A stretch of DNA of 6,464 nt from a bacterium. Its GTDB lineage: Bacteria; Desulfobacterota_D; UBA1144. Position 1 is the first letter of the stretch. Each line of letters opens with the position of its first letter. The notes under the pieces are model-generated. The model was not told where the DNA came from. It saw nothing but the letters and a program-made list of their open reading frames with translations, and searched no databases. Positions 1 through 6,464 of this stretch are shown here, one piece after another. The position numbers were made by a program, and so were the translations under genes. The stretch spans positions 11,709 to 18,172 of the forward strand of contig NZXA02000007.1 of the NCBI GenBank assembly GCA_002697665.2, in the 5' to 3' direction.

Positions 1-179
1 CTTCTTTCAATCATTAGCAAAAGGCCACGCCTTGACGAAGTATCTTTTTTAAACTTTTGAACGTGCTTTGTTAGTAATTCTATTTTTTTAGTGAGAATAG
101 CGATTTGCACTTTACTGGAGCCTGTATCATTAGGTTTGTCTGAAAATTCACTAATAATTTCTTGTTTGTTAATATTCAA
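1..179 (-). CDS. rpsO: 30S ribosomal protein S15 (5' part; 3' end beyond window)
   Basis: Primary binder of the 16S rRNA central domain in 30S assembly; it also forms an intersubunit bridge. The visible 59 codons follow the family pattern: an N-terminal helix (KQEIISEFS), the NDTGSSKVQIAILTKKI segment (family form DTGSxEVQ), and FKKDTSSRRGLLLMIER (family form HKKDHHSRRGLL). Full-length S15 is about 88-89 residues, so about 30 lie beyond position 1. The start is taken as TTG at 179-177: no ATG or GTG occurs in frame between it and the stop TAA at 200-198, and an AAGGA Shine-Dalgarno at 192-188 lies 8 nt upstream. By alignment with E. coli S15, the positions equivalent to His41, Asp48 and Ser51 are kept (His39, Asp46, Ser49). 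His45 is replaced by Phe43, and the His49-His50 pair by Thr-Ser. It is the last gene of the cluster here; in many bacteria pnp follows. Family call is secure; start codon is an inference. Confidence 0.95.
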   Translation of the reverse strand, partial: MNINKQEIISEFSDKPNDTGSSKVQIAILTKKIELLTKHVQKFKKDTSSRRGLLLMIER

Positions 180-187
180 ATTTAAAA

Positions 188-192
188 TCCTT
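188..192 (-). promoter_or_regulatory. Shine-Dalgarno of rpsO supporting a TTG start
   Basis: AAGGA on the minus strand lies 8 nt before the TTG at 179-177. This spacing is good and no conventional start codon is available in the frame, so the site decides the start of rpsO. Confidence 0.75.
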
Positions 193-204
193 AAAATTTA
201 TAGC

Positions 205-256
205 TTAATAATTAATGATTAATAGCAAAAAATCAAGTTTATAATTTAATAATTAA
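205..256. repeat. Three TTAATNATTAA palindromes in the truB-rpsO gap
   Basis: The 11-mer TTAATAATTAA occurs exactly twice, at 205-215 and 246-256. A third copy with a changed centre (TTAATGATTAA) lies at 212-222 and overlaps the first with a 7-nt offset. Each is a perfect dyad with 5-nt arms and a 1-nt centre. The copy at 246-256 covers the truB stop codon (255-253). They could be regulator or operator half-sites, or simply low-complexity AT sequence. The arms are too short and weak for a terminator and there is no GC stem. Presence of the repeats is directly visible; function is unknown. Confidence 0.4.
208..236 (-). promoter_or_regulatory. Weak candidate promoter for rpsO
   Basis: On the minus strand TTGATT (236-231) resembles a -35 box. 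After a 17-nt spacer, AATTAT (213-208) resembles a -10 box. Each matches the sigma70 consensus at 4 of 6 positions. E. coli rpsO has its own promoter between truB and rpsO, and this is the only sizeable gap in the window, so a promoter here is plausible. Such matches are common by chance in AT-rich DNA. Confidence 0.22.
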
Positions 257-1176
257 AGTATTTCAACGTGCGAATAGTCATACTTTCCATTAGTTGAAAA
301 AAAACTCGTCATTAATAATCTTTCATCACCCGATTCTGAAAGAATTATATTTAATATTTTTTTTTCATCTCCTGAGGTAAGACTTATGATTTTATTATAA
401 AGACTATCAGAAATTAATCGTATATTAACTTTTTTATAGTTATTTGAACCCAATATATCATTCAATAACTTGTTATTTATAGTTATCGTGTTGAATAATT
501 TGCAAATATCATAATAAAAATTATTTTTAAACTTAACATCGTAAAGACTTACAGATTCATCAATTTGAAACGGACCACTTTTAATCCTCTCTAATTCGCT
601 TAGAGTGGCACAAACACCTAGCTTATTCCCTATAGATTCAACTAAAGATCTTATATAGGTACCCCTTGTACATTCAACTATTAATTCAAATGAACTATTG
701 CTAATATTATTTAGAATTATGCTGCTAATATTTGACTTAATTTTCTTGATATTAAAACTCTCTTTTTTTCTTGCTAAAGAATAATATCTCTCACCTTTGA
801 ATTTTTTAGCTGAAAATTTAGGTGGATAATATTCAAATTCTCCTTCAAACGATTTAATTGCTTCTCTGATTTTGTTATCATTTAAACAATTCAATTTATC
901 TCTGGAATCATACGAAATAACATTTCCACAAATATCTAGAGTATCAGTTTTAAATCCCAATAAAGCTTTTAATTTATATACCTTTAGATTATCATCTAGA
1001 TGCTTAATAACTTTTGTCATGTTCTCTGTAAAAATAGGCAATACTCCTTTTGCTAGAGGATCAAGTGTTCCTGAAAAACCAGCCTTTTTGACATTTAAAA
1101 TTTTTTTGATTTTCTGTAATTGATTATTGGATGAAGTCCCTTTAGATTTATTTAGTACTAGAATTTTACTTTTCAT
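253..1176 (-). CDS. truB: tRNA pseudouridine(55) synthase TruB
   Basis: Isomerises U55 to pseudouridine in the T-loop of tRNAs and acts as a tRNA folding chaperone; cytoplasmic. The 307-residue product has the TruB landmarks in order: an N-terminal KxxGTSS segment (residues 10-16), the catalytic motif GFSGTLDPLAKGVLP with nucleophile Asp39, the VYKLKALLGFKTDTLDICG block with conserved Tyr67, PPKFSAKKFKGERYYSLAR (about 118-136), and CTRGTYIRSL (169-178). Beyond about residue 205 the C-terminal region is weakly conserved, so a degenerate PUA-like end is possible but not visible. Oddities: the family His five residues before the catalytic Asp (His43 in E. coli) is Phe34, and the usual DKP near the N terminus is NKS (9-11). 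The ATG at 1176 is chosen over the in-frame TTG one codon upstream (1179-1177). It overlaps the preceding DHH gene by 11 nt and has no clear Shine-Dalgarno, suggesting translational coupling. Confidence 0.95.
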   Translation of the reverse strand: MKSKILVLNKSKGTSSNNQLQKIKKILNVKKAGFSGTLDPLAKGVLPIFTENMTKVIKHLDDNLKVYKLKALLGFKTDTLDICGNVISYDSRDKLNCLNDNKIREAIKSFEGEFEYYPPKFSAKKFKGERYYSLARKKESFNIKKIKSNISSIILNNISNSSFELIVECTRGTYIRSLVESIGNKLGVCATLSELERIKSGPFQIDESVSLYDVKFKNNFYYDICKLFNTITINNKLLNDILGSNNYKKVNIRLISDSLYNKIISLTSGDEKKILNIILSESGDERLLMTSFFSTNGKYDYSHVEIL

Positions 1177-2137
1177 CAATAATTTTATTATTCAAATCTT
1201 TTCTCAAATCCTCAATTTCTCCTGAGTATTTAAACCCTGCAGCATTTTTATGACCTCCACCACCAAACATATTTGCAAGTTTTGATAAATCAATATAACC
1301 ATTTGATCTAAGGCTAACTTTCCAGGATTTTTTATCAATTTCTCTAACGAAAATACCAATCATTATTTCTTTGTGATGTAGAAAATAATTTGCCATACCC
1401 TCCGAATCTTCTTTAGTGGTATTTGTTTTTCTATAATCTTCAAGTGTGCAATAGCTAAAGCCAGTCCTAGAATCATTATCAAATAAAAAATTTGATAAAA
1501 TTTTCTTCTCGAGATCTATCCTTTTTATTGATCTATCATTATATATTGAAGAATTTATAAGATTTAAGTCTGCACCAAAATCTAACAATTTTGAAGCAAT
1601 TTCAAGTGATTGAGAATTAGTATTTGAATTTTTAAATGATGAAGTATCCGTAATAATTCCAGTTAATAAATTAGTAGCTATTAGTTTATTTATACTAATT
1701 TGCATATGATCAATAATTTTAAATATTAAAATAGCAGTTGCTGAACATGAAGTATCAATTAGTGAATTTGTTGAATTAATTTTTGGATTTTGGTGATGAT
1801 CTATAACTAAAATATTATTTTTAAAGTTAATCATATATTTTTCCATTTCTGAACCAGCTCTTTCATAATCATTAAGATCAACAAAAATAATCAGATCTAA
1901 ATCGTTTGGAACATCAGATAAGCAATTAATTAAATTCCGACATTTAATAAAAGATAGATAATCAGGAATTTTATCCCTGTTATATACATAACAATTTTTT
2001 TTAATTTTGTTAAGTGCTTCATACAGACCTATGCTCGAACCTAAGGCATCACCATCTGGGTCATAATGTGAGACTATCAAAATATTATGAGAATTTGATA
2101 TAAGGCTTGATATTTTCTCTAAATTAAAAATAGACAT
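1166..2137 (-). CDS. nrnA: DHH/DHHA1 phosphoesterase, NrnA-like (oligoribonuclease / pAp phosphatase)
   Basis: Probable metal-dependent (usually Mn2+) enzyme that degrades 2-5 nt RNAs and in some bacteria dephosphorylates 3'-phosphoadenosine 5'-phosphate; cytoplasmic. The 323 residues show the whole DHH signature: motif I HYDPDGDALGSS (24-35), motif II FVDLND with Asp87, motif III VIDHHQNP with Asp113-His114-His115, motif IV GIITDTSSF (160-168), and the C-terminal DHHA1 substrate-binding loop MFGGGGHKNAAGF (290-302). All expected metal ligands appear present, so it should be active. Length fits NrnA (about 310-340 residues) and is too short for RecJ (over 550). The ATG at 2137-2135 overlaps the infB stop by one base (TAATG). 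There is no clear Shine-Dalgarno, so termination-reinitiation is likely. It sits where rbfA often lies or just after it; here rbfA is absent between them. The DHH/DHHA1 family is certain; exact substrate (nanoRNA, pAp, or c-di-nucleotide products) is inferred. Confidence 0.92.
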   Translation of the reverse strand: MSIFNLEKISSLISNSHNILIVSHYDPDGDALGSSIGLYEALNKIKKNCYVYNRDKIPDYLSFIKCRNLINCLSDVPNDLDLIIFVDLNDYERAGSEMEKYMINFKNNILVIDHHQNPKINSTNSLIDTSCSATAILIFKIIDHMQISINKLIATNLLTGIITDTSSFKNSNTNSQSLEIASKLLDFGADLNLINSSIYNDRSIKRIDLEKKILSNFLFDNDSRTGFSYCTLEDYRKTNTTKEDSEGMANYFLHHKEIMIGIFVREIDKKSWKVSLRSNGYIDLSKLANMFGGGGHKNAAGFKYSGEIEDLRKDLNNKIIDEK

Positions 2138-4713
2138 TATATAGTTTGTGCAATTTTATCATGTGTGAATATTTCAAGAATGTCGCCTTGTTTTATATCT
2201 AAAGAATCATCGACTCCAATTCCACATTCAAAACCAGAAGCAACCTCTTTAACATCATCCTTGAACCTCTTTAATGAATCTAAAGGTCCCTCACTGATAG
2301 CTTCATTATCTCTCATGACTCTAAACTTATAGCCTCTAATTGCTTTACCATCCTGAACATAACAACCAGCAATTTTTCCTTTTTTAGTAAGATTAAAAAC
2401 TTCTTTAATTTCTGCATGTCCAACAATTCTCTCCTCTAAAATAGGATCTAATAAGCCTTCTAACAATTCCTTTATTCGATCAAGAATCTCATAAATTATT
2501 TCGTATGTTTCACATCTTACACCTGATTTCTCTAATAATTTTTTAACATCATTTTCTACAATTGTTGAGAAGCCAAGAATTATTGATCCAGTTGATTCTG
2601 CCAACATATGATCAGACTCGTTTATTGATCCTACTGCAGAATGAACTATCTTTGATTTACATTTGTCTGATTCGAAATTATTTAATGCTGATATTAATGC
2701 ATCGAGTGACCCTTGAGTGTCAGCTTTAACAATAACAGGCAACTCTTTAATTTTCCCTAGCAATACTTCAGAATTAATGAAATCTAAGCCAACTGTATGA
2801 GACCTGAATGACTCTTCTTCTTTAATTGCATCCAATCTATTTCTAATGACCTCTTTAGCTACTTTATCATTTTTAACAATATGGAAGGGCAACCCAGCAT
2901 CAGGAACACCATCTAACCCCAAAATTTCAATTGGCAAGGAGGGTCCTGAATTTTTCACTTGAATGCCTATATCATCTATTACGGCTCTGACCTTACCAGA
3001 ATTTGTTCCACAAATTATGAAATCCCCTCTTTTGATTTCACCCTCTTTGGGAATTAAGGTGGCTACAACGCCTCTGCCTTTATCAAGATAAGATTCCAAA
3101 ACAAAACCATTGGCAGGAACTTTATTATTAGCTTTAAGTTCTAATAAGTCTGATTGGATTGATATTAATTCCAATAATTCATCAATTCCAGTTCCATCCA
3201 AAGCAGAAACAGGCACACAGGAAGTATTTCCGCCCCAATCATCTGGTGTTAGTTCATTCTCAGAAAGTTGAGATTTAATATTTTCAATATTCGCATCGGG
3301 TTTATCAATTTTGTTGATCGCAACAATAATTGGAACATTTGCTGATTTTGCATGATTAATTGCTTCAACCGTTTGAGGCATTATTCCATCGTCAGCTGCA
3401 ACAACTAAAATTACTATATCTGTTAAGCTAGCACCTCTAGATCTCATTGCTGAAAATGCTGCATGTCCGGGCGTATCGATAAAAACTAATTTTTTATTTT
3501 TAAATTCAAAACTATAAGCTCCAATTGATTGTGTTATTCCGCCATGTTCACTGGTAGCAACTTTTGCTTTTCGGATATAATCAAGAAGTGAAGTTTTTCC
3601 ATGATCAACATGCCCCATAACTGTAATAATGGGCGGTCTGGAACTAATATCATTATTATTAAAGCTTACTCCTTTATTAATAAATTCTTTTTCATTAAAA
3701 GTATCAACATCAACGTCATAATCAAACTCTGAAGCTATTATAGTTGCTTCATCAGAATCTATTTCATCTTTGAAAGTTAAGCTTAAACCAAGATCAGAAG
3801 CTTTTTTGATTACCTCATTGATTTTGACGTTCATTTTATTCGCAAGTAGTGAAATCAGAATTTTTTCTTGTATCTTAATTTTTTTAGTTTTCTTTTTTTC
3901 CTCTTTAGAATCATTGGCCGATATATCATTTACATCTGAATCTTTTGTATTATCTTTTTGTTTAACCTTTTTTGGATAGTTATTGGAGACAAGGAATTCT
4001 TTCCTTGCACCGGGTAATTTAGCTTTAACTGCACTTCTTAAAGCATCCAATGCATCTTCATCAATAATTTCTGCATTAGTAGGTTTAACTTTTACCTTCT
4101 TTTTTTGTTTATTAATATCCTTATCTTGTGTGGCAGTATCTTTTTTCTTTTTTTGATCATTTTCTAATGGTGTCACATTTAATTCTTTAGGGACAACATT
4201 TTTATTTAATATATTCTCTCTATCGTCATTTTTTTCTTTGAACTTATTATTTATTTTTGGTTTTTTAGACGGCTCACTTGTATTGTCCAAAGTTCTAATA
4301 ACTTTTCTATTTACTGTCTCCACGACTTGAGCTTTAGTTATAACTTTTTCTTTTGAGATTGGATTATCATCTCTATTCTTATCTGGTACATTTCCAGGAT
4401 CTAAATTTTCAGTTTTAGAATCTTGTAATTGAGTTTCAGATTTTTTGATTTCCTCAGTTTTTTTGGACGGCTCTTTCTTTTTTCTACGAATTGTTACTTT
4501 AGATCCTGACCTTTTTATTATATCGTTTTCATCCTTAGGTTTTCTTAAAATTGGTTCCCCTACTAAGGCTATCTTGATTTTTTTAGCATCGTCTAAAGAT
4601 ATTGAACTAGACTGAGTTCTGGCAATAATTGACAATTCCTTACACTTGGAAAGTATGTCTTTTACCTCTAAAGACATTTGATCAGATAATTCTTTAATCT
4701 TTATTTTACTCAT
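2137..4713 (-). CDS. infB: Translation initiation factor IF-2
   Basis: GTPase that brings fMet-tRNA to the 30S subunit and promotes 50S joining. The 858-residue product contains an N-terminal IF2_N helical module (about 1-50) and a long, highly charged Lys/Glu/Asp linker (about 55-280) with little conservation. A second IF2_N-like module follows (about 283-335), then the G domain from residue 359: G1 GHVDHGKTS (367-375), switch [11 protein letters not shown] (391-400), G3 DTPGH (413-417), G4 NKID (467-470), G5 SAL (503-505). Domain II is a beta barrel (about 530-625), domain III includes [13 protein letters not shown] (661-673), and the fMet-tRNA-binding C2 domain starts near GHAEIKEVF (765-773) and runs to the end. 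All GTPase residues are intact and the length is normal for a Gram-negative IF2. ATG at 4713-4711 overlaps the nusA stop (ATGA). No strong Shine-Dalgarno lies at normal distance, so coupling to nusA is likely. The product call is certain; the start is well supported by the IF2_N module beginning MSKIKIKEL. Confidence 0.98.
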   Translation of the reverse strand: MSKIKIKELSDQMSLEVKDILSKCKELSIIARTQSSSISLDDAKKIKIALVGEPILRKPKDENDIIKRSGSKVTIRRKKKEPSKKTEEIKKSETQLQDSKTENLDPGNVPDKNRDDNPISKEKVITKAQVVETVNRKVIRTLDNTSEPSKKPKINNKFKEKNDDRENILNKNVVPKELNVTPLENDQKKKKDTATQDKDINKQKKKVKVKPTNAEIIDEDALDALRSAVKAKLPGARKEFLVSNNYPKKVKQKDNTKDSDVNDISANDSKEEKKKTKKIKIQEKILISLLANKMNVKINEVIKKASDLGLSLTFKDEIDSDEATIIASEFDYDVDVDTFNEKEFINKGVSFNNNDISSRPPIITVMGHVDHGKTSLLDYIRKAKVATSEHGGITQSIGAYSFEFKNKKLVFIDTPGHAAFSAMRSRGASLTDIVILVVAADDGIMPQTVEAINHAKSANVPIIVAINKIDKPDANIENIKSQLSENELTPDDWGGNTSCVPVSALDGTGIDELLELISIQSDLLELKANNKVPANGFVLESYLDKGRGVVATLIPKEGEIKRGDFIICGTNSGKVRAVIDDIGIQVKNSGPSLPIEILGLDGVPDAGLPFHIVKNDKVAKEVIRNRLDAIKEEESFRSHTVGLDFINSEVLLGKIKELPVIVKADTQGSLDALISALNNFESDKCKSKIVHSAVGSINESDHMLAESTGSIILGFSTIVENDVKKLLEKSGVRCETYEIIYEILDRIKELLEGLLDPILEERIVGHAEIKEVFNLTKKGKIAGCYVQDGKAIRGYKFRVMRDNEAISEGPLDSLKRFKDDVKEVASGFECGIGVDDSLDIKQGDILEIFTHDKIAQTI

Positions 4714-6029
4714 GAAAGTTTTTCTTCAGAATCCTCCTCGAAATCATCTTCATTATCATCAACTTCAATATTCCTTAACCTGTCTTTTAAGGCATTTCTC
4801 GCAGCCAACTGGATTTTGTTAATATCTTCCTCATTTGTTATGCCTGAAGACTTAGAAATCGAATCAATTTCACCAAATGCAATGTCTTCTAGTGTATGAT
4901 ATCCACCTGCAAATAATAAATTGGCATTTACCTCTGAAATATTTGGTAATGTAAGAAGAAGTTTGACTACTGATTGCTGCTCTTCTTTTAATTGTATATC
5001 TGTTTTTACTGTTATTTCCCATTGAGTTAATTCAGAAGCTAGTCTAACATTTTGGCCTCTTCTTCCTATACAAAGCGAGTACTGATCTTCATCTACTATA
5101 ACTTCCATAATTTTTGATGATTCATCTAGTATGACTTTGTTTACTCTAGCTGGTGAAAGTGCATTACATGAAAATCTTGCAGGATCTGGGGACCAAGGGA
5201 CGATATCAATCTTTTCACCTTTTAATTCTTGTATTATATTTTGAACTCTTGAGCCTCGCATTCCAACACAAGCTCCTACAGCATCAATATCTGAGTCTGC
5301 TGAACTTACAGCAATTTTAGTTCTGCCACCAGGATCTCTTGATATCCCCATTATCTCTACTATTCCTTCATTGATTTCAGGGACCTCTGACTTAAAAAGA
5401 GAGTCAACAAAATTCTTATGGGCTCTGGACAAAATTAGTTGAGTACCTCTTTTGTCCTCTTCAATTCTAAGCAAAACAGCTCTTAGCCTATCTTTGGGTT
5501 GAAAATATTCTCTTGGAACTTGTTCATCATAGGGAATAATTGCCTCAGTTCTTCCAATATCAACTATGATTGCTCCTCGTACAATTCTTCTTACAATTCC
5601 ATTTACTAATTCACCTTGTCGTGTTTTAAACTCTTCGAAAATGACTTTTGCTTCGGCTTCTTTAATTTTTTGTATAATTTTTTGTCGAGCATTTTGGATA
5701 GCTATTCTTGAGTACTTAGGACTAAGTTTTATACCAATCTCTTCATCTATTTGAACATCTGGATCAAATTCTTTTGCTTCTGATAATGATATTTCCATAT
5801 CTTCATCAAAAACTTCTTGGACAACTTTCTTGAATTCAAATAATTCAATCTCATTAAATTCATTGAATTGACATTCCAAATCTTTGTAAGATGGGTCAGT
5901 TTTCATCAATTTATGTGCAGCAGCAACAACTGATTCGTTAACAGCCTCGAGAATGGTTTCTTTTTCTATACCTTTATCTTTTGACACAGAATCTATAACT
6001 CTTGCCAGTTCATTAAACTCATTTGCCAT
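4710..6029 (-). CDS. nusA: Transcription termination/antitermination factor NusA
   Basis: RNA polymerase-binding factor that modulates pausing, Rho-independent termination and antitermination, and helps rRNA transcription. The 439-residue protein shows an N-terminal RNAP-binding domain (about 1-130), an S1 domain (138-202, from GELVNGIVRRI to GTQLILSR), KH1 with CVGMRGSRVQ (254-263) followed by the invariant-type EKIDIVPWSPDPARF (272-286), and KH2 with CIGRRGQNVRLA (320-331). After KH2 there is a single helical, helix-hairpin-helix-like repeat (about 350-418), then a strongly acidic tail (423-437, mostly Asp/Glu). E. coli NusA is 495 residues with two such acidic repeats, so this form is shorter at the C terminus. 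The ATG start is supported by GAGG 6 nt upstream and by the MANEFNELARVID N terminus typical of the family. It follows rimP after 9 nt and overlaps infB by 4 nt. No ylxR gene lies between nusA and infB. Confidence 0.98.
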   Translation of the reverse strand: MANEFNELARVIDSVSKDKGIEKETILEAVNESVVAAAHKLMKTDPSYKDLECQFNEFNEIELFEFKKVVQEVFDEDMEISLSEAKEFDPDVQIDEEIGIKLSPKYSRIAIQNARQKIIQKIKEAEAKVIFEEFKTRQGELVNGIVRRIVRGAIIVDIGRTEAIIPYDEQVPREYFQPKDRLRAVLLRIEEDKRGTQLILSRAHKNFVDSLFKSEVPEINEGIVEIMGISRDPGGRTKIAVSSADSDIDAVGACVGMRGSRVQNIIQELKGEKIDIVPWSPDPARFSCNALSPARVNKVILDESSKIMEVIVDEDQYSLCIGRRGQNVRLASELTQWEITVKTDIQLKEEQQSVVKLLLTLPNISEVNANLLFAGGYHTLEDIAFGEIDSISKSSGITNEEDINKIQLAARNALKDRLRNIEVDDNEDDFEEDSEEKLS

Positions 6030-6034
6030 AATTT

Positions 6035-6040
6035 TCCTCT
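6035..6040 (-). promoter_or_regulatory. Shine-Dalgarno of nusA overlapping the rimP stop codon
   Basis: AGAGGA on the minus strand has its GAGG core (6039-6036) 6 nt before the nusA ATG (6029-6027). Its first bases are the last two of the rimP TAG stop (6041-6039), so ribosomes ending rimP clear or cover the nusA start signal. This is the strongest ribosome binding site in the window. Confidence 0.8.
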
Positions 6041-6464
6041 ATATGTTTAAATTTGCTTTTTCTATATCTGAAAAATCAATTTTGTATAATTTCCCACTAT
6101 CATTAATTTTTATAAAATTATTTTCGATATCCTCTATCTCTCCAATAAAAATATTTTTTTTATCCTCATAAAAAGAGGATGAAATTATTTTTATTTTTCT
6201 TCCTTTGTACCTATAAAAATCTTCAATTTTTTTTAATGGTCTTTTAGGACCAGGAGATGAAACTTCTAAAGTATATTCATTTGCAAAAAAACTATCGATT
6301 TCAGTTTTCTGTTCAATTAGATTATTAACCTTTACACAGTCGTCGATTGTAATTTTTCCTAAATTATCAATATAAATAGTCAATTTATCACCACTCTTAG
6401 ATTTAGCAATATCAATTTCTACTAATTCATAACCAGCTTCAATACAGACAGACAAAATAATCTT
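6039..6464 (-). CDS. rimP: Ribosome maturation factor RimP (5' end beyond window)
   Basis: Needed for late maturation of the 30S subunit. The frame is open to the right edge of the window, giving 141 visible residues that begin KIILSVCIEAGYELVEIDI. This matches the family's early segment (form VExLGYELVDVE), so roughly 10-15 N-terminal residues and the start codon lie outside. The TTG at 6455-6453 falls inside this conserved helix and is an internal Leu, not the start. Motifs seen (visible numbering): LTIYIDNLGKITIDDCVKVN (28-47), the family hallmark YTLEVSSPG followed by KRPL (64-77), and a C-terminal SH3-like domain (about 84-141) ending in IEKANL, the usual RimP close. It is the first visible gene of the cluster, its usual place directly before nusA. 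The operon promoter would lie upstream, beyond the window. Confidence 0.95.
   Translation of the reverse strand, partial: KIILSVCIEAGYELVEIDIAKSKSGDKLTIYIDNLGKITIDDCVKVNNLIEQKTEIDSFFANEYTLEVSSPGPKRPLKKIEDFYRYKGRKIKIISSSFYEDKKNIFIGEIEDIENNFIKINDSGKLYKIDFSDIEKANLNI

Noticed and set aside
180..252. Rho-independent terminator after truB
   Set aside because: The gap has T-rich stretches but no GC-rich stem; only short AT dyads are present, so read-through into rpsO is expected.
872..1123. Plus-strand open frame opposite truB
   Set aside because: It is antisense to conserved TruB motifs, has no recognisable family features or ribosome binding site, and reflects composition.
1177..1179. TTG directly upstream of the truB ATG as the start
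   Set aside because: The adjacent in-frame ATG at 1176-1174 is the better start; the TTG would add only one residue and has no better ribosome binding site.
3770..3979. Plus-strand open frame opposite the infB linker, hydrophobic-looking
   Set aside because: Hydrophobic Phe/Leu runs are the antisense of Lys/Glu-rich codons in IF2; not a real membrane protein.
4733..4739. GAGGAGG as the infB Shine-Dalgarno
   Set aside because: It is a strong anti-16S match but lies 19 nt before the ATG, too far for normal use; it encodes part of the acidic NusA tail. A standby role cannot be excluded.
5566..5754. Plus-strand open frame opposite nusA
   Set aside because: Antisense shadow of the NusA S1 and N-terminal region with no independent support.
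5953..6171. Plus-strand open frame spanning the rimP-nusA junction
   Set aside because: Antisense to two conserved genes, with no family resemblance or ribosome binding site.
6453..6455. TTG as the start of rimP
   Set aside because: The frame remains open to the window edge and the codons before it continue the conserved RimP N-terminal helix, so the gene is partial.

Overview
The window is one compact, AT-rich stretch (roughly 30% GC by eye) of the conserved bacterial rimP-nusA-infB-truB-rpsO cluster, read entirely on the minus strand. In transcription order (right to left) it holds rimP (5' end cut by the window edge), nusA, infB, a DHH/DHHA1 phosphoesterase of the NrnA type, truB, and the first 59 codons of rpsO. 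All six genes are recognised by clear family motifs. I see no mobile element, CRISPR array, tRNA, rRNA or phage gene.

The organism is a bacterium with a low-GC and probably streamlined genome. nusA follows rimP by 9 nt with its ribosome binding site touching the rimP stop codon. nusA and infB overlap by 4 nt (ATGA), infB and the DHH gene by 1 nt (TAATG), and the DHH gene and truB by 11 nt. The only real gap is 73 nt between truB and rpsO. A DHH phosphoesterase between infB and truB is a layout I associate with deltaproteobacteria-like and several other non-gamma, non-alpha lineages. NusA has an acidic tail after a single C-terminal helical repeat, which also differs from the E. coli form. I cannot fix the phylum from the sequence alone.

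Functionally the cluster joins transcription elongation and antitermination (NusA), 30S maturation (RimP), initiation (IF2), tRNA psi55 modification (TruB), nanoRNA or pAp turnover (NrnA-like) and 30S assembly (S15). Two genes that commonly sit in this cluster, ylxR/rnpM (after nusA) and rbfA (after infB), have no room here.

I did not find a previously undescribed system. The points worth a second look are modest: missing rbfA and ylxR, substitutions at normally conserved TruB positions, a TTG-started rpsO with changes in its rRNA-contact segment, three AT palindromes in the truB-rpsO gap, and a dnaX-like slippery heptamer in the Lys-rich linker of infB.
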